Origin: Vibrio scophthalmi LMG 19158
GTDB taxonomy: Bacteria > Pseudomonadota > Gammaproteobacteria > Enterobacterales > Vibrionaceae
DNA: 47,113 nucleotides
Direction: 5' to 3'
Assembly (NCBI RefSeq): GCF_000222585.1
Contig: NZ_AFWE01000068.1
Span: 1-47,113 of the forward strand
The notes under the pieces were generated by a model. That model saw nothing but the letters and a program-made list of their open reading frames with translations, ran no database searches and was not told the origin of the DNA. How positions within the stretch are numbered: position 1 is the stretch's first letter; the number at the start of each line of letters is the position of its first letter. Of this stretch, positions 9,647 to 17,784 are shown in pieces. A program made the translations under genes and the position numbers.

Positions 9647-9666
9647 GTAATTAGGTTAGAATTGGA

Positions 9667-12600
9667 TTAATCAATAATGATTCGCACTTTGCTGCTGTCT
9701 TTACCTTTGCAATGAGTATTAAGCAGTTCTTCAAAGCGAGCTTTAACATCATCCAATGTTTGCGGCGTTCCTTTACCTAAACTTGCAACTAGATCCATTG
9801 TTGAGATTTTCACTTCTTCTAAGCCAGCTAAGGCCTCGTTTACGCCTGCAATAAACTCTTTACTCACAGGAGTTGATAAACTTCCTGAACTAATGAAAGC
9901 ATTAATTTCACCGCGTTGGACTTCTGACAATAAATCCAGCTGTAAGAACGGGTCGGCTAACGTCGATTTAAGACTTTGGGTCCACTCTGACAACATCTCG
10001 GTTAGCTGCGTATCTAGCTCAACAAGACGTTCACTTGCTGAAGCTTTACTTCCCTCACTGCGTGGTGAGAAGTTAACAGGGTTTGGCGTCAATTCAATTG
10101 TTTTAGGGTCTATCGACTCAGCAACTTGCAAAGAGGCCCAATCTGACCTCCACTGCTTAACCTGCTCTGCAGGAAGTAATGAGATCCCAGAGAATGCTTC
10201 TAACGTTTGCAGACGTTCGTCGCCAATCAGTGCCGCTTTCTCTTTATCCTGCTCCATTGTTAAACGAGCCGATTGGTACAAAGAAACATAGCGCTGTGTA
10301 TACGCTTTTTTAAGCTGTTGAAGATTTGCTAGATGCTCTTGCTTAAAGCTTAACTCTAAGCGTGTAGTTTTATCTTCAATACCATTTCTAAGTGCTAGCG
10401 CTGCATCTCGCACATCAGATTGCCACTCATCATTATCCTCAAGAATGAGCTGAGCTTCTTTAAGATATTGAGCGTATTCAGCAAAGCTATCCACCACTTC
10501 CGAAAGTTGTTTAAAGCTATTCCACTCTTTCAAAGTTTCTGCGTGCTCTACAATTGACTCCGCCGAGTCTTTGAAATTCTTGAGTTTACCTGGCGTATTG
10601 AAACGCTGCAGAGACTCAAGGAATGTTTTCGTTTTACCCAAACGATCTGCTAACAGTGTCGCTTCATTCTCAGCAAGGACATGATTACCCCACAACATAA
10701 GTCGATGTTTTACAAGTTGCTGATCATGTACGAGATATTTAACTAATTTTTCAATCTCTTGTCCCATAGTACGAACGACATTTTCATCACCTTGCTGAAT
10801 AGACGTCGCTAAGCCTTCATTCATCCCAAGTAATTCAAGAACAGCTTTAATTGCACTGACATTAAAGTCTTTTGGTGCTTGAATGTGTTTAAAGTCAAGT
10901 AGTGTATTAAAATCAAGCCCTTTCAAAGCATCGACATCACTTGCCGTGATGACTTTACCTACAACTGATAGCTCTAATTCCCCGGCATGAACTAGCGTTG
11001 CTAAAATCACTAGTAACCATTCTGGCTCTAATCGGTAAGTGCCAGGTTTGAAGTATAGACGCGCATAAACTGCCTCTAACAATTCACTTTGGTTAACAAC
11101 TTGACCATGGCCTTTTGCTGCTAGCACTTCTAGTACTGCTTGAGCATAGCGAGAACGTCTTGGTTTTAGCTTATCACCATCAAGTAATTCAAGTGCATCA
11201 AGTACAGCGGTAGCACGTTTAGTTGCAGCACCACCAGCTAAATAGCTCAATACATCTTTACTTGCGACACTAATGGTATCTTCAGTAATACGCTGTGAGA
11301 ACTTAGGGTATTCTGGAGCAAGAGACTGGAAGTAGCCTTCCAGAATAAAGCTCGCTACCGCTTCAAAGATGTCTTTAACACTGCCATGGTCACTGTCTGC
11401 AATACCGGTGATATCGCGAACAGATGCTCCCTTCAACCAGTCCATAATTGGCTTCGACTTACCATTATATTGAACTTCAAACGCGTCTTTGATGTTGGCG
11501 CGAATCCATTTAATCATCTCACCAAGATAACCGTCCGCTTTGATTTTGTATGTATGCTGTGCACTGCCTGTTGCTAGTGCACGCAGCGCTACAGATGCCG
11601 CATAGTTCTTTAGAGATTGATTAAACTCTTCATCACGGTTCTTGAGAACGAACTGCACTTCGTCTTCACGGATAAACTCTTTCTTTTGCTTGGGCGGGTT
11701 CTCAGGCTGAATGAAATACATGTAGTAATCTAGCTGAGGTTTCGCGGTTTCACGCTCGTTAGGAGAACCAAGGAATAGCCAACCAGGACGACTAACGTTT
11801 CGGTCTAACCACTTCAGTTCATGCTGCCACATTGCTGTTTTTGATTGTTGAGAGTCTGTTTGCTCTAAGATCTCTAACATTGCCGCTCTGTAAGCAGAGT
11901 TGATGCTATCTGGGGACAATCCTGCGGCTTTCGCTTCAATATGTGCATCAAAGTCTTCGGTCTTTTTCAGATCCAGATAAAACTGATCGTTGGTTTTGTT
12001 CTTAGAGAAAAACTGACCATTAACAGTACGACGAACCTTAGTAAGAACAGTGACGATGTGATTTTCCAAGTTCTTGCTCTTATCGCCAGGCATGATCTCG
12101 ATGTTCTTCAAATACAAACATAAAGAGTCACGTAGTTCAGCTGCTGTTGCGCCCATCTCTGCATAAATATCGCCTACCGCCATACGGTGGATTGCTAGAC
12201 CTGCAACCAAACGTTTGGCAAACTCTTTCTCACCTGGAGTTGGGTACGCTTGATCAATACGATCTACTAGAAGCTCACCTGTTTCAATGACTTGACCAAC
12301 CTCTGGGTTAGTCTTCATGCTTGGCTCACTGCTTAGCTCGTTCCAGTAGGTATCGTAAGAAAAGATCCCCGGCACATCTTGAGGCACTTCGTCTTCCATC
12401 AATTCTTTCATCTGACGGGAAAGACTTTTCAGTACTTGACGATTTTCAAGACCAGCCATTCGCACTCGTTCGAACGTATTGATGTAATCTGGGTGCACAG
12501 GGAACATACGAACAAACTCGTCTAAACGCTCGTTCATTTTGTCGTAATAAGGCGTAAACTTTTGCAGATACTCGCGGATCCATTCCTGCTGTTGGGCATC

Positions 12601-13392
12601 TTTCTTTAACAAGCGCTCAGCAACAACATACTTAATATCCTCACGAGCAATAAGTACTTGTTCTGCACGGTCGCGAATTCGTTTTACTTCCTTAGATAGA
12701 AACTCTAGCTGCGTGCTATCAAAAATCGCTTCCTGAACACCGGCCATAAAGCGGAAACGTGTACCATCAATAACCTCACCGATAACTCGTAGAATCGCAA
12801 TGTCTAACGGTAGCTCCTGTTCATTACGTGAGCGGAAATAATCTAGCATCTCATCACAAACCAGAAGCAAACCATGATCTGGATATTTTTCATGGAATGT
12901 GGCCATCATCTCTTCAAAATAAGGTTTGTGGTTTGAAGAGATTTCGGTCATTGGAGGGAATTCATAGTCCACTCCCATATCGGCTAAGCCGTCAGTCAAA
13001 TTTTGCGTAACGATATCAGTCAGTGCCATTTTTGATGCACCGATTTCAAATCGAATAACTTTAAACTTACCCGCAATCTTGTCTGATGCACTACGAACAA
13101 CATCATTTGAAATATGGCTTGCTAAGTCAGGGAATTCTGCGACAGCGGAGATAACGGACATCAAGTGGGACTTACCTGAACCGTAGTTACCAACGATCCA
13201 AAGCGCTTTGTTATCAACAGACTCTTCATACTGAAGTTGTTCGATAATGACATTGCTCAGCTTCTGAGACATCTTATCTGAGATTACATATGACGAAACC
13301 AAGCCTGTCGCTTTATCATGATCACTTGAGTTTTTAAGCTGAATGTTCGCTGTTACTGATTCAAATTGAATCAAGTCGCCGTACTTCTTCAT
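9667..13392 (-). CDS. brxC: BrxC/PglY, large BREX ATPase
   Basis: 1241 aa. An N-terminal P-loop ATPase domain shows Walker A GNYGSGKSH at 68-76 and Walker B LLLVCDE at 175-181. A long helical body follows, with likely coiled-coil segments in the last third. Length and opening (MKKYGDLIQFESV) fit the BrxC/PglY family (DUF6079). BrxC is a core BREX component that assembles into large complexes and is needed for both defence and methylation; its exact reaction is unsettled. The start ATG overlaps the brxF stop by 4 nt (ATGA). No truncation or missing motif is seen. Confidence 0.92.
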   Translation of the reverse strand: MKKYGDLIQFESVTANIQLKNSSDHDKATGLVSSYVISDKMSQKLSNVIIEQLQYEESVDNKALWIVGNYGSGKSHLMSVISAVAEFPDLASHISNDVVRSASDKIAGKFKVIRFEIGASKMALTDIVTQNLTDGLADMGVDYEFPPMTEISSNHKPYFEEMMATFHEKYPDHGLLLVCDEMLDYFRSRNEQELPLDIAILRVIGEVIDGTRFRFMAGVQEAIFDSTQLEFLSKEVKRIRDRAEQVLIAREDIKYVVAERLLKKDAQQQEWIREYLQKFTPYYDKMNERLDEFVRMFPVHPDYINTFERVRMAGLENRQVLKSLSRQMKELMEDEVPQDVPGIFSYDTYWNELSSEPSMKTNPEVGQVIETGELLVDRIDQAYPTPGEKEFAKRLVAGLAIHRMAVGDIYAEMGATAAELRDSLCLYLKNIEIMPGDKSKNLENHIVTVLTKVRRTVNGQFFSKNKTNDQFYLDLKKTEDFDAHIEAKAAGLSPDSINSAYRAAMLEILEQTDSQQSKTAMWQHELKWLDRNVSRPGWLFLGSPNERETAKPQLDYYMYFIQPENPPKQKKEFIREDEVQFVLKNRDEEFNQSLKNYAASVALRALATGSAQHTYKIKADGYLGEMIKWIRANIKDAFEVQYNGKSKPIMDWLKGASVRDITGIADSDHGSVKDIFEAVASFILEGYFQSLAPEYPKFSQRITEDTISVASKDVLSYLAGGAATKRATAVLDALELLDGDKLKPRRSRYAQAVLEVLAAKGHGQVVNQSELLEAVYARLYFKPGTYRLEPEWLLVILATLVHAGELELSVVGKVITASDVDALKGLDFNTLLDFKHIQAPKDFNVSAIKAVLELLGMNEGLATSIQQGDENVVRTMGQEIEKLVKYLVHDQQLVKHRLMLWGNHVLAENEATLLADRLGKTKTFLESLQRFNTPGKLKNFKDSAESIVEHAETLKEWNSFKQLSEVVDSFAEYAQYLKEAQLILEDNDEWQSDVRDAALALRNGIEDKTTRLELSFKQEHLANLQQLKKAYTQRYVSLYQSARLTMEQDKEKAALIGDERLQTLEAFSGISLLPAEQVKQWRSDWASLQVAESIDPKTIELTPNPVNFSPRSEGSKASASERLVELDTQLTEMLSEWTQSLKSTLADPFLQLDLLSEVQRGEINAFISSGSLSTPVSKEFIAGVNEALAGLEEVKISTMDLVASLGKGTPQTLDDVKARFEELLNTHCKGKDSSKVRIIID

Positions 13393-13898
13393 TTCACTAC
13401 TCCGTTGCAGGCATCTATCACCTGAATATCGTTTAATTCTTTTAATAAATAGGTTTTGTAATCTGATTTACCTGGTTTGGAGTAAACCACTGACGTTTCT
13501 GTTATCTCTCCAGGCCATATAGCTACTACAGCGTGAGACTTAGTTACCATTTTTAATAGCATCATCGGATCGTTTTCTAAACTTGGCTCAAACAACACAT
13601 CAAGCTTTGTTAGCCATACAGAACTTCCGCAATCATTGGCAATTTTATCCACTTCAACTTCAAGTAGCTTCACTCTATCCATAATCGACAGGCTAATTAG
13701 TTTACGTGCAAGCTCTTTCGATAGGTTAACCAAACGAATTGAGTTGTTTAGAACTTCTACCTCAATCTCGCGATGTAATTCCTTAGGGATAATCACTAAT
13801 ATCAATTTGAAGGAGCGATACTCTGCTTCTAAACATGCATTTTGAACATGTTGTAACAATTGATCTGTCAGGCGAAAACTAGTAATAGATGTGCTCAT
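13389..13898 (-). CDS. brxF: BrxF-like protein of type 3 BREX, without a visible P-loop
   Basis: 169 aa, between the regulator and brxC, overlapping both by 4 nt (ATGA at each junction). The segment LDVLFEPSLENDPMMLLKMV, then AVVAIWPGEI and YSKPGKSDYKTY, is what I expect of BrxF. That small protein is specific to type 3 BREX and is described as P-loop containing. Where other members have a Gly-rich Walker A after the first beta strand, this one reads ILVIIPKELHREI, with no GxxxxGK[ST]. So either this lineage has a degenerate nucleotide site, or the protein is a related non-ATPase. The assignment rests on motif memory and position. Confidence 0.75.
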   Translation of the reverse strand: MSTSITSFRLTDQLLQHVQNACLEAEYRSFKLILVIIPKELHREIEVEVLNNSIRLVNLSKELARKLISLSIMDRVKLLEVEVDKIANDCGSSVWLTKLDVLFEPSLENDPMMLLKMVTKSHAVVAIWPGEITETSVVYSKPGKSDYKTYLLKELNDIQVIDACNGVVK

Positions 13899-14800
13899 GA
13901 GCAGTCCTTACCATCTAGACCATATTTATCAGCCTGATAACCGGGTACCAACTGAATGTTTTCGACACCAAAAATCGATTCTACTTCCTTAAGCACCAAA
14001 TGATATTGGTTTGAATCAAGACTGCGCGTTCTAGAGCAATCTACCGACCAATCGCGAAGAAAATAACCAGCGAGAGCTGCTCGTATTTCAACTTTAAGCT
14101 CACCACCAGTCATTGCGTAATCAAGTTCTATCGCTTCTTTAAAAGAAGCATTTGGGTGTGGTATCAGTGTCAAATCGACAATCCTGTTCCACTGCTTATC
14201 TGATGCTCGGGATTGAGTTTCACCTATTGAAGTACTTACGATGGATAGCTGCTTGAAACGAGTTGCAACAAAGTCTCTAAAGCTTGATGAATCACGATCA
14301 TACGCACGGACATGCCATCGCTTACCATTATTGACTAATGCATGAGGAACTATAATTCTCTTCTTACATCCTGACGACAAAGACATGTATTCACATTCAA
14401 CAGCTGACTTTTGAGTGATCGCGCGCATCAGTGTCGAAATCACATCCGCATTTGGATGGACAAGACTCAGATTGTCAATACAAGATGAGCTGTGCACTAC
14501 AGGCGATGACATTCCGTCACCAAAACCTTTAGCTAAACCGTACAGGATTGATTCTGGTTCATGTTCAAACAGCGCTTGAAAACTCTCTAACCGATGATAA
14601 GACTTTGTCTGGTGGATCAGCTCCATATTCGCCGGAGCCAAATCCTTATACGTCGCGAAGTCCCTAGTTGCTGCTGCTAAACCAGTCTGAAACTTATCTA
14701 TAAGATCCGCTCTACTAACTTCACCAAAATAATTCAAACTAAAGTCTATAAAAGCCAACCTTTCGCGCTGAGCATGAGACAGCTCTTCAAGTTTTTTCAT
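13895..14800 (-). CDS. WYL-domain transcriptional regulator (BrxR-like)
   Basis: 301 aa, the first gene of the BREX operon. An N-terminal winged helix-turn-helix lies around residues 28-55 (SRADLIDKFQTGLAAATRDF). A WYL-type ligand-sensing domain follows, with the variant core RWHVRAY at 161-167 and FRDFVATRFKQL at about 174-185. A C-terminal WCX-like region completes it. Regulators of this shape (BrxR/CapW group) repress defence operons and are thought to respond to a nucleic-acid or nucleotide signal. A 29-bp imperfect palindrome sits 50 bp upstream of the start and is the natural candidate operator. The stop codon overlaps the brxF start by 4 nt. Confidence 0.88.
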   Translation of the reverse strand: MKKLEELSHAQRERLAFIDFSLNYFGEVSRADLIDKFQTGLAAATRDFATYKDLAPANMELIHQTKSYHRLESFQALFEHEPESILYGLAKGFGDGMSSPVVHSSSCIDNLSLVHPNADVISTLMRAITQKSAVECEYMSLSSGCKKRIIVPHALVNNGKRWHVRAYDRDSSSFRDFVATRFKQLSIVSTSIGETQSRASDKQWNRIVDLTLIPHPNASFKEAIELDYAMTGGELKVEIRAALAGYFLRDWSVDCSRTRSLDSNQYHLVLKEVESIFGVENIQLVPGYQADKYGLDGKDCS

Positions 14801-14849
14801 ATGAAACTTATTTTGTTTTTAACTGCTTGCAATGTACAACACCACACAC

Positions 14850-14878
14850 AATGATACAATCAAAATGATTACATCATT
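14850..14878 (-). promoter_or_regulatory. candidate operator of the WYL regulator
   Basis: The arms AATGATACAATCA (14850-14862) and TGATTACATCATT (14866-14878) match at 11 of 13 paired positions around AAA. The site lies 50 bp upstream of the WYL gene start, where its promoter should be. Autoregulation by binding an inverted repeat is established for BrxR-type regulators. The assignment of this site is inference. Confidence 0.5.
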
Positions 14879-14885
14879 AGCCAGG

Positions 14886-14933
14886 TATTGATTAGATCAG
14901 TTTCCCTAAGCTTTTCTTATTAGCTAATCAATA
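14886..14933. repeat. 10-bp inverted repeat between the BREX regulator and the HEPN-type remnant
   Basis: TATTGATTAG (14886-14895) and CTAATCAATA (14924-14933) are perfectly inverted, 28 bp apart. They lie in the divergent region between the BREX operon and the truncated plus-strand gene. They may be a second regulator site or a remnant of a mobile-element end. No further evidence was seen. Confidence 0.4.
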
Positions 14934-15011
14934 AATGTGATCCTCAGCTCGATTAACACTCAACAGCATGCCTCTCAGGTAGAAGTCAGTTATCGCTATC
15001 AAAGAAAGCAT

Positions 15012-15197
15012 ATGTCTAATTACAAAGAGCTAAAACGTCGCCAACGAACTGAACGTGACATGTATTCTCAGAACCTTAGCCTACGTGTCCATCGAGCCTT
15101 GATCTGGCTGAATAAGTCAAAACTTTGTGATGATGAACTGTATAAATCACAACAAGCTGAGACGTCAATTAAGGACATTGAGAATCATCGTCACTAA
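15012..15197 (+). pseudogene. N-terminal remnant of a HEPN/Apea-like protein
   Basis: The most natural start is the ATG at 15012 (MSNYKELKRRQRTERDMYSQ). It is followed by NLSLRVHRALIWLNKSKLCDDE and then a short unrelated tail to TAA. An Arg-rich RQRxERD...NLSLRVHRALxWL opening is what I recall at the beginning of HEPN/Apea-type proteins several hundred residues long. Here only about 40 family-like residues remain before the frame runs into the 3' end of the HNH gene, which it overlaps by 29 bp on the other strand. This suggests a deletion joined the gene start to the HNH gene tail. HEPN proteins are often RNases of defence or toxin systems. The family call is tentative. Confidence 0.45.
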
Positions 15198-16017
15198 CAA
15201 ACAGTTCGTTAATAATCGCTATATAACGCTCAGCCACTGCGCCCACTTCCCTATACGCCATCTCTAGGATCATTTGAATTTGTTCATTATCTTTTAGAGA
15301 CACATAGTTCTTTTCATCCATATATGATTCAATAAACGCGATTCGCTGTTCATCATCACCCAAAAACTCTCGAAAATCTTTGCTTGCTTTGGCGCTGTTA
15401 CACTCTTTACAGCTTGGAACTAAGTTGCCAAGCTTGTGTTCTCCTAAATAGACCTTATTAATAGGAATAGCATGTTCAATCACAAGATCCTTTGCCTCGC
15501 TACAATACGCGCACTGGTGATTAAAATAGGCTTTGGTCGCTTGCCAATCTTCTTCAGAAAACTGTTCTGCACCTATGTTACTAAGAATATTTCTTACTAA
15601 TAAATTCTGAGCGTTACCTATCGCATTGCCACGATATCGGCTGTCTATTTTTGAACTTCGGGCTGACACCTTTTGTCTAGATGACACTTTAGCGCATAAT
15701 CGCAGCTCATTAAGCTGAGACTCATCATAATCAATACCAATTCGTTTTAGATAATTAACAAAATAAACCGCATCTTTCTTATACCACTGGCTACAAACGC
15801 GTACTGTTTTCCCGCGTACCAAGTAGATATTTGTCCAGTAACGTTTTGATATTTCGGAAGAAAGAGAATTCTTTTCAACCAGAAATGAAAAGTTGATATT
15901 AAATGTTCGCTTAGAATAATCAGAATCACAAAGTCGCTCGAACTCTTTCTGGTCATTTTTCTCACAATACTCTATAACTTGAGGTAAAAATGACTTTACT
16001 AATTTACCGACTTTCAT
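15169..16017 (-). CDS. HNH endonuclease family protein
   Basis: 282 aa. The C-terminal part has an HNH fold signature: CAYC (169-172), then VIEHAIPI with the conserved Glu-His (181-182), NLVPSCKECNSAK with Asn 198 and the second CxxC (203-206), and KDFREFL. The two Cys pairs would hold structural zinc. The N-terminal 130 residues are unrecognised and may bind DNA or a partner. HNH proteins in islands are commonly restriction or homing-type nucleases. This one stands alone, upstream of the BREX operon on the same strand. Its 3' end overlaps the HEPN-like remnant. Substrate unknown. Confidence 0.8.
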   Translation of the reverse strand: MKVGKLVKSFLPQVIEYCEKNDQKEFERLCDSDYSKRTFNINFSFLVEKNSLSSEISKRYWTNIYLVRGKTVRVCSQWYKKDAVYFVNYLKRIGIDYDESQLNELRLCAKVSSRQKVSARSSKIDSRYRGNAIGNAQNLLVRNILSNIGAEQFSEEDWQATKAYFNHQCAYCSEAKDLVIEHAIPINKVYLGEHKLGNLVPSCKECNSAKASKDFREFLGDDEQRIAFIESYMDEKNYVSLKDNEQIQMILEMAYREVGAVAERYIAIINELFVSDDDSQCP

Positions 16018-16136
16018 GTACTAGCCTCAATCAGAGTGAACTCGCTGTGCTGTTAAGTGTATAGCCACAGTTCTTATCTGCTTTTTTCGATATATTGTAC
16101 AGCCTCAGAATGCCCCGTTATGCCCTTTCCTCAGCT

Positions 16137-16459
16137 TCATTTCACTGCCAAATTTTTACACACCGGACGAATATCACCACATTCCTCATTAATACATATC
16201 TGATAGCCTGGCTTAATCATGCTGCTCATGGGGTTTCCGCACTGATCGCAAGGGTTACCTTGTTCTTGCAAGGAGGGTAGAAAGAGCAAGATAAAAACTT
16301 ACCATACCGGCTCACTCGTTCTTTTAAAATTCCTGTTTTACAACTGCTACACGAAATCTGCTCAAACAACTTTTGTACAAATGACGCATCAAATTCGTCA
16401 GTATCTAACAAGTATCGATGCTTTATCAGCTCAACAACAAAGTCACTCACATCGGTCAT
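16137..16459 (-). pseudogene. frameshifted zinc-ribbon tail of a helicase- or topoisomerase-like protein
   Basis: A 77-residue frame from 16459 contains a topoisomerase-type C4 zinc ribbon (CSSCKTGILKERVSRYGKF followed by LSCSFYPPC). After Cys-Lys-Asn it runs out at 16226. In another frame the protein plainly continues: NPCDQCGNPMSSMIKPGY, then CINEEC and a TGA at 16137-16139, giving a second CxxC...C...C ribbon. The two pieces join with a one-base frameshift near 16265. Tandem ribbons of this kind occur at the C-terminal end of some UvrD-like or NERD-type helicases. No helicase domain remains upstream, so this is a decayed gene end at the right edge of the island. Confidence 0.6.
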
Positions 16460-16770
16460 ATCAGCCAGCAGATAAACCTAGTATTCCGCCCTTATTAAAG
16501 CAACAAGCAAGGACAGAATCGCATGGTGTTCACATCAGAATGTGAAGGTCACTGACTTACATTTGAACAAAACCTTGCTACGAATCCCATAAGACTGAAA
16601 CTTTTTGAATAGCACCTCCTAAGAGAAAGCATCGTAATTGCCTCCAAATTGATGGTCAGTTTCACTCATCTATTAGATACAAACCAATAACAAGAATTCT
16701 TAAAACTTAGTGTCTCTATGTACTAATGGTCTATGGGTGGCCTAGCTTAAACTTTGCTTTTTAAACTCAT
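16460..16770. other. gene-free stretch at the right edge of the island
   Basis: 311 bases between the zinc-ribbon remnant and the DeoR-type regulator gene. I see no credible reading frame, tRNA, strong terminator or obvious copy of an integrase attachment site. The island/backbone boundary probably falls in or near this stretch. Confidence 0.5.
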
Positions 16771-17553
16771 TTAGGGTTGCAGAATGCTTATCCCTTTCTC
16801 TTTCAATTCATTGCCAACTGCGGGGGAAAGATTCTCATCAGTCACTACAACGTTAAACTCTTCAATATCTAAAGCGTGGAAAACTCCGATTTTTCCATAC
16901 TTTGATGAATCAGAAACAAGCACAACGGTTTGAGCCGATTTTGCGATCGCTTTTTTAACAATAACTTTGGGCTCGCTAGGGGTTGAGATACCCTTTAGAT
17001 TCCATGAAGACGTCGAAACAAAAGCGATATCAATATTCATACCCTCTAGAAAATCCGCTACCTTGCTGCCAATGCTCGATTGATTTTCGCGATCGATACG
17101 TCCACCTGTATGGTAAATCTCGGTTGCGCTATGTTGCATCAAGTAGTTTGCTATCACAAAATCATTAGTGACAACCAATAGATCAGAACGTGATGCCAAT
17201 TCTCGTGCGATTTCAAGCGTGGTCGTACCTGCATCTAGATAAACAGTGCTGTTTTCTTTGATCAAAGTGCTCGCTAGCTTTCCAATCCCCTCTTTCTCTC
17301 CGGAATGTTGAGCAGCTTTCGCCTCATGTGAGGCTTCATGATGTATCAGTTGGGTTAACTGCACACCACCAGAGACAGAAAGTACCTTACCTTTTTTCTC
17401 TAAAATGGCGATATCACGGCGAATTGTCATATGTGACACACTAAGCTGTTCAACCAACTCATTAATACTGATCACTTCTTGCTTAGAAAGTAATGCCAAT
17501 ATAGTTTTTTGTCGTTCTGCAGGGATCATTGGTTCTATTTTCACATCATTCAA
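16771..17553 (-). CDS. DeoR-family regulator of the four-carbon acid sugar cluster
   Basis: 260 aa. An N-terminal DeoR helix-turn-helix is visible (ERQKTILALLSKQE, then LSVSHMTIRRDIAILEKKG around residues 38-56). A sugar-phosphate-sensing domain follows (VYLDAGTTTLEIAREL, then VSTSSWNLKGISTPSEP). It is divergent from ltnD with a 230-bp intergenic region carrying TGTGAAT-type direct repeats. Regulators of this family normally repress the adjacent catabolic operon and release it on binding a phosphorylated intermediate. That role here is inferred from position. Met1 and Met9 are both possible starts. Confidence 0.88.
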   Translation of the reverse strand: MNDVKIEPMIPAERQKTILALLSKQEVISINELVEQLSVSHMTIRRDIAILEKKGKVLSVSGGVQLTQLIHHEASHEAKAAQHSGEKEGIGKLASTLIKENSTVYLDAGTTTLEIARELASRSDLLVVTNDFVIANYLMQHSATEIYHTGGRIDRENQSSIGSKVADFLEGMNIDIAFVSTSSWNLKGISTPSEPKVIVKKAIAKSAQTVVLVSDSSKYGKIGVFHALDIEEFNVVVTDENLSPAVGNELKEKGISILQP

Positions 17554-17587
17554 ACTTGTTGCTTATCATACCAGCCCCATCCAACTC

Positions 17588-17613
17588 TGTGAATATGTGT
17601 GAATTAATGTGAG
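17588..17613. promoter_or_regulatory. three TGTGA repeats at exact 10-bp spacing, candidate DeoR-type operator
   Basis: TGTGAAT occurs at 17588 and 17598 and TGTGAG at 17608, so the repeats fall on one face of the helix. They lie 35 bp upstream of the DeoR-type regulator gene. A related pair, TGTGAAT at 17690 and CGTGAG at 17699, lies before ltnD, and another TGTGAG overlaps the ltnD ribosome binding region at 17773. These are plausible binding sites of the divergent regulator; binding is inferred. Confidence 0.45.
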
Positions 17614-17736
17614 TGGCAAGTCACTTTTAGCTCTCATTCCTTCTCTACATCGACAGAATTCATTTAAAAAATCCATTTTTGATAATTTTTGTGAATTTCG
17701 TGAGCTAAAACGCATCATTTAAAAACAATGTTCCCA

Positions 17737-17742
17737 TATAAT
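17737..17742 (+). promoter_or_regulatory. likely -10 box of the ltnD operon promoter
   Basis: TATAAT, a perfect -10 hexamer, ends 42 bp before the ltnD start. No good -35 lies at the right distance. The TGTGAATTTCGTGAG element (17690-17704) sits at roughly -52, so an activator may help, or the regulator may act there. Confidence 0.5.
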
Positions 17743-17784
17743 CACAACAAGAAACATAAATTAACATAACTTTGTGAGAAAAAT

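Noticed and set aside
9893-10291. 132-codon plus-strand open frame inside brxC
   Set aside because: It is antisense to a well-supported ATPase gene, has no family resemblance or ribosome site, and its composition follows from the gene opposite.
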